Source: Wolbachia endosymbiont of Armadillidium arcangelii (GTDB taxonomy: Bacteria > Pseudomonadota > Alphaproteobacteria > Rickettsiales > Anaplasmataceae). From it: DNA of 64,000 nt. The notes under the pieces were generated by a model. It was not told the DNA's origin and ran no database searches. It saw only the letters and a program-made list of their open reading frames with translations. This document shows, one piece after another, positions 55,410 through 64,000 of this stretch. The stretch spans positions 558,001 through 622,000 of the forward strand of contig NZ_CP157942.1 of NCBI RefSeq assembly GCF_040207875.1, in the 5' to 3' direction. Every line of letters starts with the position of its first letter. The first letter of the stretch is position 1. Both the position numbers and the translations under genes were made by a program.

Positions 55410-56660
55410 CTAACCCACCACAACTTTGATATGACGTTTCTTTCCTGCAGATAATTTGATAAATGGCTGACCTTTAAAGCTCTCAAAATTTATTACATGA
55501 TCAATATTGTTTACAACATTATCATTAATCTTGCATCCATTGCCCTGTATTAAACGCTTTGCTGCACTTTTTGAAGGTTCAAAACCGGTGTCATGCAGCA
55601 GGTCTATCAAGGGTATGCCACTTGCAACTTGTTCTCTTGTGATAGTGTAACCAGAAAGCAATGAACTGTCTTCATTTTCAAAAGCAGAGATTGCAGCAGA
55701 TCGTGCAAGTTCTGCTTCTTTGCAACCATGACATATTTTTGTCACTTCTGTTGCCAAGACCTTTTTTGCTTCATTTATTTCTTGATCCTTCAAGGACTCT
55801 AGTTTTTTAATTTCATCAATTGATAAATCGGTAAAAAGTCTCAAAAAACGACCAACATCTTGATCATCAACATTGCGAAAATATTGCCAATAATCGTAAG
55901 GCTTTAGCATACTGCCATCGAGCCATATAGCTCCACTTTCAGTTTTGCCCATTTTTTTTCCTTGTGCATTTAATAAAAGAGGCATGGTAAGACCAAACAG
56001 CTCAGGTAAATTCAACTTTTTGCCAAGTTCAATTCCGTTTACTATATTTCCCCATTGGTCTGACCCTCCGATCTGCAGACGACAATCATATTTTTTGTTT
56101 AATTCAGTAAAGTCGTAAGCTTGCAATAGCATGTAATTAAATTCCAGAAAGCTTAAGGTTTGCTCTTTATCCAGCCTAATTTTCACACTATCAAAACTTA
56201 GCATACGATTTACAGAAAAATAAGCTCCTATATCACGCAAAAAATCTATGTATTTTATGTTATCCAACCAATCTGCGTTATTTACTATCATTGCACCAGT
56301 CTTGCTGTCATTAAAAGACACCATTCTCTCTAATATTCCCCTTATACTGGATATATTTTGATTGATGTTCTCTACGGGCAAGATGCTTCTTGTTTTATCT
56401 TTGAAGGATGGGTCACCAATTTTTGTTGTACCACCTCCAAGTAGGACTATCGGCTTATAACCAAATTTTTGCAGGTGACGGAGCATCACAATCTGAATTA
56501 GGTGACCAGCATGAAGACTTGGTGCTGTGCAATCAAACCCAATGTATGCGACTATATAATTGCTTTGCAATAATAATTGATCTAGTCCTTCAATGTTTGT
56601 GCACTGATATAGATATCCTCTTTCTTGAATGAAGTTTAAAAATTCGGACTTGTGTTTCAT
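55410..56660 (-). CDS. tyrS: Tyrosyl-tRNA synthetase
   Basis: 416-residue class I synthetase. IGFDCTAPSLHAGHLIQIVML carries the HIGH-equivalent HAGH. LQIGGSDQWGNIVNGI is the tyrosine-binding stretch and KKMGKTESGAIW the KMSKS-equivalent loop. The C-terminal S4-like domain has AKRLIQGNGCKINDNVV. Complete. The start at 56660 gives MKHKSEFLNFIQERGYLYQ, normal for the family. Confidence 0.96.
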   Translation of the reverse strand: MKHKSEFLNFIQERGYLYQCTNIEGLDQLLLQSNYIVAYIGFDCTAPSLHAGHLIQIVMLRHLQKFGYKPIVLLGGGTTKIGDPSFKDKTRSILPVENINQNISSIRGILERMVSFNDSKTGAMIVNNADWLDNIKYIDFLRDIGAYFSVNRMLSFDSVKIRLDKEQTLSFLEFNYMLLQAYDFTELNKKYDCRLQIGGSDQWGNIVNGIELGKKLNLPELFGLTMPLLLNAQGKKMGKTESGAIWLDGSMLKPYDYWQYFRNVDDQDVGRFLRLFTDLSIDEIKKLESLKDQEINEAKKVLATEVTKICHGCKEAELARSAAISAFENEDSSLLSGYTITREQVASGIPLIDLLHDTGFEPSKSAAKRLIQGNGCKINDNVVNNIDHVINFESFKGQPFIKLSAGKKRHIKVVVG

Positions 56661-56721
56661 TTGTACCTCAGCTTACACTGTTATTAATGTGAAGGCAGTT
56701 TTCACAGAGAAAGATGTCATC

Positions 56722-56815
56722 CCAGTGCTCAGACACTGGAAACTTAATTATAAACAAATACACTATAAAACGTTTTCGATATGAAAAACTGGATTCCAGC
56801 GTCACGCGCTGGAAT
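56722..56815. repeat. Pair of CAGTG-type palindromic hairpins upstream of tyrS
   Basis: CCAGTG-CTCAGA-CACTGG at 56722-56739 and a 9-bp stem ATTCCAGCG/CGCTGGAAT at 56793-56815. They are members of the dispersed Wolbachia-type palindrome family seen elsewhere in the window. Confidence 0.6.
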
Positions 56816-56889
56816 GACACTACCATCTACATAGGAGTTGCCTTCAAAATTACCACATTTGAGCAATTGTATACCAGCTATCTGGATAA

Positions 56890-57207
56890 TCAATTCCATA
56901 ACTCTTCTATTTTATAATACTCCCTTACTTCTGGCCTGAATATGTGAACCATTATGCCTTGAAAATTCACAATTACCCAATTACCTTCATCCATACCTTC
57001 TACATCTATTTTATCATATTGCTTAAGATTTTCCATTACGTGCTCAGCTAACGCTTTCACATGGCGGCTCGAATCACCAGATGCAATGATCATATATTTT
57101 GCAATGACGGTTTTATTCTGCACATCAAAAGTAACTATATCGTGACCTTTGTTTTGATCTATTACATCTACAATCGTACTTTTTATTGACTCTGTATCAC
57201 CAGTCAT
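56890..57207 (-). CDS. rsfS: Ribosome silencing factor
   Basis: 105-residue RsfS/Iojap protein that binds L14 and blocks subunit joining in starvation. Conserved blocks: VIDQNKGHDIVTFDVQNKT, MIIASGDSSRHVKALAEHVMENLK, EGMDEGNWVIVNFQGIMVHIFRPEVREYYKIEELW. Full length. Same strand as tyrS, with repeats between them. Confidence 0.94.
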   Translation of the reverse strand: MTGDTESIKSTIVDVIDQNKGHDIVTFDVQNKTVIAKYMIIASGDSSRHVKALAEHVMENLKQYDKIDVEGMDEGNWVIVNFQGIMVHIFRPEVREYYKIEELWN

Positions 57208-57357
57208 TATTCTAAACCATATAATTTATTTATGATTATACACTCAAAACTTCTGAATGTGAACTATTTTTGATATGCTTTTAGCATAACGTTTATAATA
57301 CATATTCTTTTATTTGTAATGTATGATAGCTTTCTGATGATATGATCATTTACTTAA

Positions 57358-57564
57358 TCAGGTAGTGGCAAACTTACGATTGTAAAAGAGATGTGTAATA
57401 TTATTGATGGGGTGATAGTAGACAATAACCTGTTTAGTAATATTATATTTGATATGATTGACTTAAGAAACGCTGAGGTTACAAGTGAAATATGGGAAAA
57501 AATTTTTGTGATTAGCATCGAACAGGCAAAACCTGTCAAACCAAAAAGAAACTCCCTAATTTAA
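57358..57564 (+). pseudogene. P-loop ATPase/kinase-like gene fragment
   Basis: In-frame piece of 68 codons to the stop at 57562-57564, starting mid-motif: SGSGKLTIVKEMCNIIDGVIVDN, then LFSNIIFDMIDLRNAEVTSEIWEKI. It looks like the start of a small P-loop kinase (GxSGSGKST with S changed to L) lacking its first residues and most of its body. A stop lies immediately before. Remnant of an unknown gene. Confidence 0.4.
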
Positions 57565-57589
57565 GTTTTTAGTAATTTGTTGGTATAAT

Positions 57590-57786
57590 TGCGTAGGAAG
57601 CACTTCTGCAGTTATGACCGATATCCCAATGGTGTCACAGTGCCCGTTGGTTAGCATGGTTTTGAAGGTGACGGTTAAACCATTGATGGAGTCTATTCAG
57701 ACTACCTCGTTTAGGAGAGTGCCTTAATTTTACCGTCTCAAGCTGAAGCGCTTCTTCAATGATAAATTATATACTAAAGGTATAAA
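57590..57786 (+). ncRNA. Structured leader of an IS110 element (second bridge RNA candidate)
   Basis: Non-coding, directly before the IS110 transposase at 57787. It includes the hairpin AGTCT-ATTC-AGACT (57690-57703) and a long-range pairing GAAGCACTT / AAGCGCTTC between its two ends (one mismatch). Position and size suit an IS110 bridge RNA. Fold judged by eye only. Confidence 0.28.
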
Positions 57787-59119
57787 ATGGCAAAAGTAAA
57801 AAATAAGTTGGAAGTAATGAACCCTAATGCGGCAGGAATAGACATTGGCTCATCTGTACATTATGTATGTGTTCCAGAAGGAAGAGATGAGCAACATATC
57901 CAAAAGTTTGGTTGTTTTACAGTGGATCTGCATAACTTAGCAAAATGGTTGAAGAAGTGTGAAATTAAAACGGTAGCTATGGAATCAACGGGAGTATATT
58001 GGATTCCTTTATTTCAAATACTTGAATCATATGGATTTGAAGTAAAATTAGTAAACGCGCGGCATATTAAAAATGTACCTGGTAGAAAATCTGATGTTCA
58101 AGATTGCCAGTGGTTGCAACAGTTACATAGCTATGGACTGCTCCAAGGATCATTTAGACCAGATGATCAAATTTGCGTACTGCGTGGCTACGTCAGACAA
58201 CGTAATAATCTAATCAGAAGCGCAAGTACACACACTCAACGCATGCAAAAGGCATTAATTCAGATGAACATTCAGTTACATAAGGCAATTAGTGATATTA
58301 ACGGTGTAACAGGTATTAGGATTATTGAAGCGATAATTGAAGGTGAAAGAGATCCTGAAAAATTAGCTGAATTAAGGGATGGACGAATAAGAAATGATAA
58401 ATCTACTATTGTAAAGGCATTAACCGATGACTACAGAGAGGAACACTTGTTTACACTTAAGCAAGAATATGAAGCATATACTTTTTTCCAGGAACAAATA
58501 AAGGAATGTGATAGAAGCGTTGAAAGCTACTATAAAACATTTGAAACAAAATCTGATGAGAGCAAATCAACAAGTAAAGCACAAGGCAAGCAAAAAAATG
58601 ATCCAAACTTTAATTTGCATGAAGAATTATACCGGGTTATCGGGATAGATTTTACTAGATCCAGGATTCAGTGTACTAAGTATACAGACCATAATCTCAG
58701 AGACTGGTATCAACCATAACAAATGGCCAACATTTTCGTCTTGGTTGGGGCTGAGTCCTGGTAATAAAATCACTGGAGAGAAAGTGTTTAGCACGAAAAC
58801 TTGTAAAGTCGTAAATCGTGCTGCAAATGCCTTACGGCTTGCTGCACAATGTGTATCAAAAAGTAATACTGCTCTTGGTTCACAATGCAGAAAGTGGAAA
58901 AAACGACTGGGAGCTCCAAAAGCGATCACTGCTATGGCAAGGAAATTAGCATGTATCTTTTATAATATGCTAAAGTATGGACAAGAGTATGTCGAAAAAG
59001 GAATTGATTCTTACGAAAAACTTTATCAAAACAGGGTTATGAAAAATCTGAGTAAAAAAGCTTCTGAATTTGGCTATATCCTGGTAAAAAAAGATGAGTT
59101 AGTTCAAGGAGTTTCTTAG
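57787..59119 (+). pseudogene. IS110-family transposase, one frameshift
   Basis: Two pieces, 57787-58719 (310 residues) and 58745-59119. The first has NPNAAGIDIGSSVHYVCVPEG, TVAMESTGVYWIPLF and VPGRKSDVQDCQWLQQLHSYG (DEDD residues). The second has GLSPGNKITGEKVFSTKTCKVVNRAANALRLAA and GAPKAITAMARKLACIFYNML. A one-base indel near 58655 separates them: the shifted frame reads PGFSVLSIQTIISETGINHNKWPTF, which joins both. Otherwise it is complete at about 440 residues. A single repair, or a sequencing error, would make it intact. Confidence 0.87.
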
Positions 59120-59272
59120 GAGAGAGAATATGTTAGCAATATTGGAAAAATACCATAAAGCATTATATATTTACAAATGAAAGGAAGTTGCAGAAAAAAT
59201 TGTTGAAAGAATAAATGGTACATAAAGTAGTTGGAGCTTCTATGATAAATAATTTAGTAACAGAGAGTATTT

Positions 59273-59761
59273 GTGATTAGGCAAGAGAAAAAGTATCGCC
59301 CTTGTGTTGGCATAATGCTATTTAATAAACAGGGGAATGTTTTTATTGGAAAACGCTTTGACAGTGACTCTTATTGGCAGATGCCACAAGGGGGAATTGA
59401 CGATGGTGAAGAGCTAAAGCAGGCAGCACTACGTGAGCTATTGGAGGAAGTTGGTACTGATAAAGTAGAAGTTGTGACTAAAAATAAAGAGTGGATACAC
59501 TACAACTTACCTGAGGAAATTATACCAACATGCTGGAATGGGAGATATTCTGGCCAAAAGCAAAGGTGGTTCTTAATGAAATTTTATGGGGAGGATAAGG
59601 ATATTAATATTAACTATACTGATCATCCAGAGTTCAAGGAGTGGCGTTGGCAAAATGTGGATGATTTGGTAGCCAGTGCCATACCGTTCAAAAAAGAAGT
59701 TTATAAAACAGTGATAGAAGAGTTTTCTTCTATCATAAAAGGATCTATTTATGATAGTTGA
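59273..59761 (+). CDS. rppH: RNA pyrophosphohydrolase
   Basis: 162-residue Nudix enzyme that removes pyrophosphate from mRNA 5' ends. RPCVGIMLFNKQGNVFIGKRFD is followed by WQMPQGGIDDGEELKQAALRELLEEVG, a full Nudix box (G-x5-E-x7-RE-x2-EE-x-G), and EIIPTCWNGRYSGQKQRWFLMKF. The start is the GTG at 59273; an upstream ATG at 59242 leads to an early stop. It overlaps tatD by 11 nt, an operon sign. Confidence 0.94.
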   Translation: MIRQEKKYRPCVGIMLFNKQGNVFIGKRFDSDSYWQMPQGGIDDGEELKQAALRELLEEVGTDKVEVVTKNKEWIHYNLPEEIIPTCWNGRYSGQKQRWFLMKFYGEDKDININYTDHPEFKEWRWQNVDDLVASAIPFKKEVYKTVIEEFSSIIKGSIYDS

Positions 59762-60539
59762 TTCTCATTGTCATCTACTTTATTTTTCTGATGATGAAAT
59801 ACCGAAAGTAATTTCAAGGGCAGAACAAAATGGTGTGAGAATTTTGCATAACATATGCATAAGCGTTGATGATATTCCTAAGTTATTAAAGATCTCTTCA
59901 TCCTATGATCAAATCTACTACTCTGTTGGTATACATCCGCTTGATGCTACTGTGGAAAAAGGTGAGTGTATACATGTTGATGAATTGATGGAGTTTACTA
60001 AGGATCAAAAGGTAATTAGTATCGGTGAAACTGGATTAGATTTTTATAAATCTGATAACAAAAGCAATCAAAAGAAAAGTTTTGCATCACACATAGAAGC
60101 GGCAAGAGTAACAGGATTACCTTTAGTTATTCACACTAGAAGTGCTGATAGTGAGATGATTGATATGTTAAATTCAGAGATGAAGAATGACGCTTTTAAT
60201 GGAGTAATGCACTGCTTTGCTTCCTCTAAAGAGCTTGCTTATAAAGCTATGGATTTAGAATTGTACATCTCATTTTCTGGAATTATTACTTTTAAAAATG
60301 CGAGCTTACTCAGAGAAATTGCACAAAATGTACCACGTGAGCGTGTTTTAGTTGAAACTGATGCACCTTACCTGTCACCTGAGCCTTATAGAGGAAAAAA
60401 AAATGAACCGGCAATGGTAAAATATGTTGTGAGTTGTTTGGCAGAGCTGTGGAATGAGTCACCGGATGAAGTAGCAGAGGTAACCACTAATAACTTTTTT
60501 AGGCTATTTACAAAGCTGATCTATAAGAAAATTTCATAA
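59751..60539 (+). CDS. tatD: TatD-family metal-dependent deoxyribonuclease
   Basis: 262-residue TIM-barrel hydrolase. Metal-binding motifs: IVDSHCHL at the start, SIGETGLDFY, LVIHTRSAD, MHCFASS and VLVETDAPYLSPEPYRG. A 3'-5' DNase/RNase in related bacteria with roles in repair. Coupled to rppH by overlap. Confidence 0.94.
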   Translation: MIVDSHCHLLYFSDDEIPKVISRAEQNGVRILHNICISVDDIPKLLKISSSYDQIYYSVGIHPLDATVEKGECIHVDELMEFTKDQKVISIGETGLDFYKSDNKSNQKKSFASHIEAARVTGLPLVIHTRSADSEMIDMLNSEMKNDAFNGVMHCFASSKELAYKAMDLELYISFSGIITFKNASLLREIAQNVPRERVLVETDAPYLSPEPYRGKKNEPAMVKYVVSCLAELWNESPDEVAEVTTNNFFRLFTKLIYKKIS

Positions 60540-60775
60540 ACTCTCTTTTGCCGCTTGATTTTCGTTATAAATTAAGCTGATATTGAAGATTTTTTCAGCT
60601 TTTATAACTATAATCCATAAGCTTACACCTAAGATCGAAAAAAGCACAGAAAAATGAGTATTGCTAAAATTAAAATATTCAAAAAACCTAGTATATAGAT
60701 TAATCATAAAAAAAATTACGCCGATGTTGCACATAACAGAATTATTATGCTTTATTCCATAATAAATTGCTCTAA
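60534..60775 (-). pseudogene. Membrane protein gene, C-terminal fragment cut by an IS5 element
   Basis: The minus-strand frame ends at 60534. Readable residues VLRAIYYGIKHNNSVMCNIGVIFFMINLYTRFF, then FSVLFSILGVSLWIIVIKAEKIF, form two or so membrane helices. Upstream it runs into the IS5 element at 60776, and no continuation is seen on the other side. It resembles the end of a polytopic inner-membrane protein, family not recognised. The stop overlaps the tatD end by 6 nt. Confidence 0.5.
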
Positions 60776-61612
60776 GAACCTGTTTAAAATCTTTTGAGGA
60801 GTAAAGCAGTGAAAGCAAGAACGACCATTTGCAAGCTGGTGTTGAGTTTACGTTCGCAATTTTTCCACAATCGTCTGCACTTTTCCAACCAAGCAAAAGA
60901 GCGTTCAACAACCCATCTCTTTGGCAATACAACAAAAAAATGTAATTCACTTCGCTTTATTACCTCAACAGTTGCACCAATGGTAGCTTTTATTTGAGTT
61001 GCAAAATTTTCTCCTGTATAGCCGGCATCAACAAGTATATTTGTAACTGCCGAGAGGTTTTCTTTAGCGTTCTCGACCATTTTCACAGCACTGCTACGAT
61101 CAGTTGCTTCTGCAGTTGTCAGATGAATTGCGTGTGGTAAACCTTGAGTATCAACTGCTATATGACGTTTTATACCAGAAATCTTTTTACCAGCATCATA
61201 TCCTTTCTTTTCAGCGGTATCTGTGTTTTTAACACTTTGGGAATCAATTATACAGAAGCTTGTTTTCTCTTTTCGACCATTGTTCTCTCCAACTAATTTT
61301 TTTTAAGACCAGTTCGAGTAAACTTGGTTCTTCTCCATTTTTCTTGTTCCAGATTTGAAAATAGTAATATGTATTTTCCCATCTTGGTTGGCAGCATTCT
61401 CCACTGGCAGGAGCTTTTTAGGACGTATAACACTCCACAAAATACTTCATATAAATCAAGCTTTCTTGGTTTTATTTTCTTCCTGCTACTCTCCAGAATC
61501 GTCCTGATCTTTTCAAATTGTTCTCTACTTACATCGCTTGTTTTGCATAGATATACCTCATTTTTAATCTATGCCTATTCTACCTCATCTATCCGAGATT
61601 CTTAACATGTTC
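60776..61612 (-). mobile_element. IS5-family element, degenerate
   Basis: An 837-bp unit flanked by TAA on both sides (60773-60775, 61613-61615). Its ends are imperfect inverted repeats GAACCTGTTTAAAATCTT and GAACATGTTAAGAATCTC. It carries a broken IS5-type transposase on the minus strand. Confidence 0.75.
60784..61567 (-). pseudogene. IS5-family transposase, frameshifted
   Basis: Starts near 61567 with VYLCKTSDVSREQFEKIRTILESSRKKIKPRKLDLYEVFCGVLYVLKSSCQWRML, loses frame around 61380-61300, and ends (61086-60784) with NILVDAGYTGENFATQIKATIGATVEVIKRSE and LPKRWVVERSFAWLEKCRRLWKNCER, the IS5 C-terminal block with the catalytic Glu. Several shifts in the middle; dead. Confidence 0.78.
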
Positions 61613-61614
61613 TA

Positions 61615-61966
61615 AGAAAACTCAACGAATCAGTATGATTGCAGCCTTAAGTGGAAGAAAGGTAGTTGTTCCGTTAACATTTGAAGGCCACTGTAATATG
61701 TTAATAAATGGTTTGAGCAGTTTTTGACACCGATCTGGACAAACTTTGATAATGCTACTTTTCATAAGTCTAATAAGATTTGCTAAAGGAGTTGGTGCAG
61801 AAATTTTATATCTACCGCCTTATTCTCCCGATTTTAACAAAATTGAGCATTGTTGGTTTGCTATAAAAAACAGAGCTAGGAAAAACATCCCTCTATATCA
61901 CATCTTTTCGTCATGCTGTTGATTCTGCTTTTCTATAAGCTTTTCGGACTATTATGAAAAGAGCTC
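61615..61966 (+). pseudogene. IS630-family transposase, C-terminal fragment
   Basis: Plus strand: MIAALSGRKVVVPLTFEGHCN, then after a stop FDNATFHKSNKIR-like text in degraded form, then GAEILYLPPYSPDFNKIEHCWFAIKNRARKN, the diagnostic IS630 third catalytic region. It ends at TTCGGACTATTATGAAAAGAGC (61942-61963 region), the same terminal motif found on the MITEs at 4254 and 36936. A partial, dead element. Confidence 0.72.
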
Positions 61967-61969
61967 TAA

Positions 61970-62885
61970 GAGGTTGTCCACAAATCAAGAAATAAGTAGT
62001 ATATAAAGGCAGAATATTGAGGTAAGAGATGAGGAAAAAATATCCAACAGATTTAAGTAAAAGGGAATGGTCCCGAATAGAAAAACACTTCAGGGTATCG
62101 TATAAGAAAGGAGGAAGGCCGCCAAAATACAGTAAGTGTGAGATACTGAATGCAATTCTTTATGTACTGCGCACAGGATGTCAATGGCGCAATTTACCAC
62201 ACGATTTTCCGTTGTGGAAGGCTGTGCATGAACAGTTTAGAAGATGGAAAAAGCAGAGGATTTTTGAGAAAGTGAACTATGATATCACTAAATATAGTAG
62301 GTCAAAAATGGGAAGAAGTGAGGAGCCAAGCGCATGCATAGTGGATAGTCAATCGGTAAAAATCACGGAAAAAGGGGGGTCAAAGGTTATGATGGTGCAA
62401 AAAAAGTAAATGGGAGAAAAAGACATATAATCACAGATACTCAAGGATTTGTGCTTGGTTGCTATGTAGGAGCTGCAAGCGAAAATGACAGAGATGGGGT
62501 GAAGATGGTATTGGACGATATGAAAGAAAAATACAGCAATATTAAGAAAATGTGGGCTGATATGGGGTACCAAGGAAAAGATTTAAAAACCCATATAGAG
62601 GAAGAACATGGGATAGATATTGAAATTGTGAAAAGACCTCCATGTAGGTTTTGGGTGCATAAAGATACACCACCAGAACTATTGCCACAACGGGATCCTG
62701 GATTTGCAGTACAACCGAGAAGGTGGGTGGTAGAGAGGACTTTTGCTTGGATCAATAGAAATAGAAGGCTATCAAAGGAGTACGATTTACTTACAACATC
62801 TACTGAAAGTTTCATATATCTGGCTATGAGTAAAGTTATGTTAAGTAGGGAATATGCTTGAATTTAATGGTTTGTGGACAACCTC
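61970..62885 (+). mobile_element. IS5-family element, ISWpi1-like, complete
   Basis: 916 bp with perfect 15-bp ends GAGGTTGTCCACAAA (61970-61984) and complement (62871-62885), flanked by the TAA duplication (61967-61969, 62886-62888). Two overlapping reading frames encode the transposase. Length, TAA target and two-frame design match what I recall of ISWpi1 of Wolbachia. It may be active if frameshifting works. Confidence 0.85.
62029..62861 (+). CDS. IS5-family transposase in two frames (probable programmed -1 frameshift)
   Basis: Frame 1, 62029-62409: LSKREWSRIEKHFRVSYKKGGRPPKYSKCEILNAILYVLRTGCQWRNLP, then ACIVDSQSVKITEK (first Asp). Frame 2, to 62861: VKGYDGAKKVNGRKRHIITDTQGFVL, KMWADMGYQGKDL (second Asp) and QPRRWVVERTFAWINRNRRLSKEYD (Glu). 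The two join by a -1 shift in AAAAAGGGGGG at 62369-62379, where GTC AAA GGT TAT GAT continues the protein. No other defects. The run suits ribosomal or transcriptional slippage as known in several IS5 groups. Confidence 0.85.
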
Positions 62886-62887
62886 TA

Positions 62888-62953
62888 AATTTAGTTACTG
62901 TAGATACGCATATTAAGTCAAAAGAAAAAATTAGCAAAGCGGTTGAAATTTAA
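62888..62953 (+). pseudogene. Short tail of an unknown gene cut by ISWpi1-like insertion
   Basis: In-frame codons NLVTVDTHIKSKEKISKAVEI to TAA at 62951-62953, directly after the IS5 end. It could be the last 20 residues of a gene whose body was lost to the left. No family can be named. Confidence 0.25.
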
Positions 62954-62981
62954 ATAACATATAGCTTTCGCGGTGCTACCT

Positions 62982-64000
62982 ATGGAAAATCTGCAAACTT
63001 TACGTTCAATTGCGTTTATTGTGGGAATTTTCCTATTGTTGTTTGGCTTAGCAATGCTTATTCCTGCTATTACTAATAATTATCTAGGTTACGAATGGAA
63101 AAATTTTCTGGTTGGATTTATAGTTACCTGCACATTTAGTGCAATTTTTATTTTACTGGGTAAACTAAATAAGTTACATGGAATGCCAGCAATTTTTGCG
63201 ATTACCAGTTGTACCTGGATTGCATTATCTCTATTTGCAGCTATTCCATTCTATCTTGATAGTCTAAGCTACATCGATGCACTATTTGAAGCAGTATCTG
63301 GGATTACAACCACAGGAGCAACTGTGCTCAGTGACATTGAACAACAATCTCCGGGAATATTGCTATGGAGAGCAATGCTGCATGGTATAGGAGGATTTGG
63401 AGTAATTACTATAGGAATTGCAGCTTTTCCCATATTTAAGGTTTTGAGCTTAAATAATTTACTCTATTCTGAATATTCAGATGCTATCAAAAGAAGGTTG
63501 CCACATACGCGAAGCGTAGTGATACATATTGCAGAAATATATTATGGCTTAATTTTATTGTGCATATTTTCCTATTATCTAGCTGGTATGCCATTATTTG
63601 ACGCAATATGTCACGGAATGTCCGCTGTATCAACTGGTGGATTTGCTAACTATAACGATTCTATAGGTCACTACAATAACTCTATGTTAGAAGTCATAAC
63701 AATCATTTTTATGATTTTGGGTTCTCTACCTTTTCTTAGCTATTTAAAAATTATAAGACAATTAGACGTTTACCATGATGAACAGGTCTCTTGCTTTATT
63801 AAGATATTGATTATCTCATCTTTGTTTGCTTATTTTTGGTTATATAAAAATTTTAACTTAGGAGCATTTTTATCATTTAGGTACAGCACATTTACTATTA
63901 CCTCTTTTATCACATCAACTGGCTATGTAATGTGCAACTACTTGGATTGGAGCTTTATTTCAGTCTTAGCTTTTTTTCTAACCTTTATTGGTGGATGTAG
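62982..64000 (+). CDS. trkH: Trk-type potassium uptake protein TrkH (runs off the window)
   Basis: Starts at ATG 62982 and is open to the edge (339 codons). Polytopic, with hydrophobic helices from residue 8 on. Pore-loop repeats with the selectivity glycines are visible: FEAVSGITTTGATVL (P-loop 1), then CHGMSAVSTGGFANYN (P-loop 2), and FITSTGYV (start of P-loop 3). HGIGGFGVITIGIAAFPIF between them is typical of TrkH/TrkG. It needs TrkA for gating; none is seen here. Confidence 0.92.
   Translation, partial: MENLQTLRSIAFIVGIFLLLFGLAMLIPAITNNYLGYEWKNFLVGFIVTCTFSAIFILLGKLNKLHGMPAIFAITSCTWIALSLFAAIPFYLDSLSYIDALFEAVSGITTTGATVLSDIEQQSPGILLWRAMLHGIGGFGVITIGIAAFPIFKVLSLNNLLYSEYSDAIKRRLPHTRSVVIHIAEIYYGLILLCIFSYYLAGMPLFDAICHGMSAVSTGGFANYNDSIGHYNNSMLEVITIIFMILGSLPFLSYLKIIRQLDVYHDEQVSCFIKILIISSLFAYFWLYKNFNLGAFLSFRYSTFTITSFITSTGYVMCNYLDWSFISVLAFFLTFIGGC

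Noticed and set aside
55092..55454. 120-codon plus-strand frame before tyrS
   Set aside because: It spans intergenic palindromes and the antisense end of tyrS; no family signature.
60534..60950. A 138-codon minus-strand membrane protein as an intact gene
   Set aside because: Its first half is IS5 element sequence in a non-transposase frame; only the part from 60775 down is original gene sequence.

Overview
The window looks like part of a Wolbachia chromosome (Rickettsiales, Alphaproteobacteria). The reasons are the AT-rich composition, the fusion of rpoB and rpoC into one 2839-residue reading frame, the joining of the str operon to secE-nusG-rplKAJL-rpoBC, the eukaryote-like ankyrin and Ulp1-type proteins, the RadC-like trace, and the very high load of decayed insertion sequences and group II introns. 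The species call is an inference from these traits; no 16S gene is present.

Layout. 1-2.3 kb: two abutting group II intron pieces, a dead IS903-like element, and a 215-bp non-coding element with terminal inverted repeats and a 10-bp target duplication. 2.4-4.2 kb: ddl and ftsQ (lipid II and division). 4.2-6.5 kb: an IS630-derived MITE, a dead IS110 element and palindromic repeats. 6.5-7.4 kb: prmC on the minus strand. 7.7-23.7 kb: one long plus-strand gene-expression cluster (rpsL, rpsG, fusA, tuf, tRNA-Trp, secE, nusG, rplK, rplA, rplJ, rplL, rpoBC), preceded by a good promoter and closed by a hairpin shared with the convergent dusB. 23.7-33.8 kb: housekeeping genes (dusB, serS, purD, icd, nth, ogt) interleaved with an Ulp1-like membrane protease, a frameshifted RDD protein, a frameshifted J-domain membrane protein and a RadC remnant. 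33.9-37.1 kb: group II intron RNA cut by a dead IS4 element, then an ankyrin-like/coiled-coil/membrane gene whose end is supplied by a MITE. 37.2-40.3 kb: ubiB, znuC and znuA. 40.7 kb: a 209-bp MITE with a 9-bp target duplication. 41.3-47.1 kb: a 1313-residue protein joining a RelE-like region, a UvrD-type SF1 helicase and 12 ankyrin repeats, followed by a decayed second ankyrin gene. 47.1-54.9 kb: a nest of IS4, IS481, IS110 and IS982 elements. 55.4-60.5 kb: tyrS, rsfS, another IS110 element, rppH and tatD. 60.5-62.9 kb: IS5 and IS630 elements. The right edge holds the start of trkH.

Function. The 7.8-23.7 kb cluster supplies the translation and transcription core. Scattered single genes give cofactor, wall-precursor, repair, tRNA and zinc or potassium transport functions typical of a reduced intracellular genome. 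The accessory part is shaped by mobile elements. The helicase-ankyrin fusion and the Ulp1-like protease are the best candidates for new host-interaction or element-conflict functions; two intact or near-intact IS110 elements carry structured leaders that could be bridge RNAs. Several small non-coding elements have clean transposition signatures and appear unnamed here.
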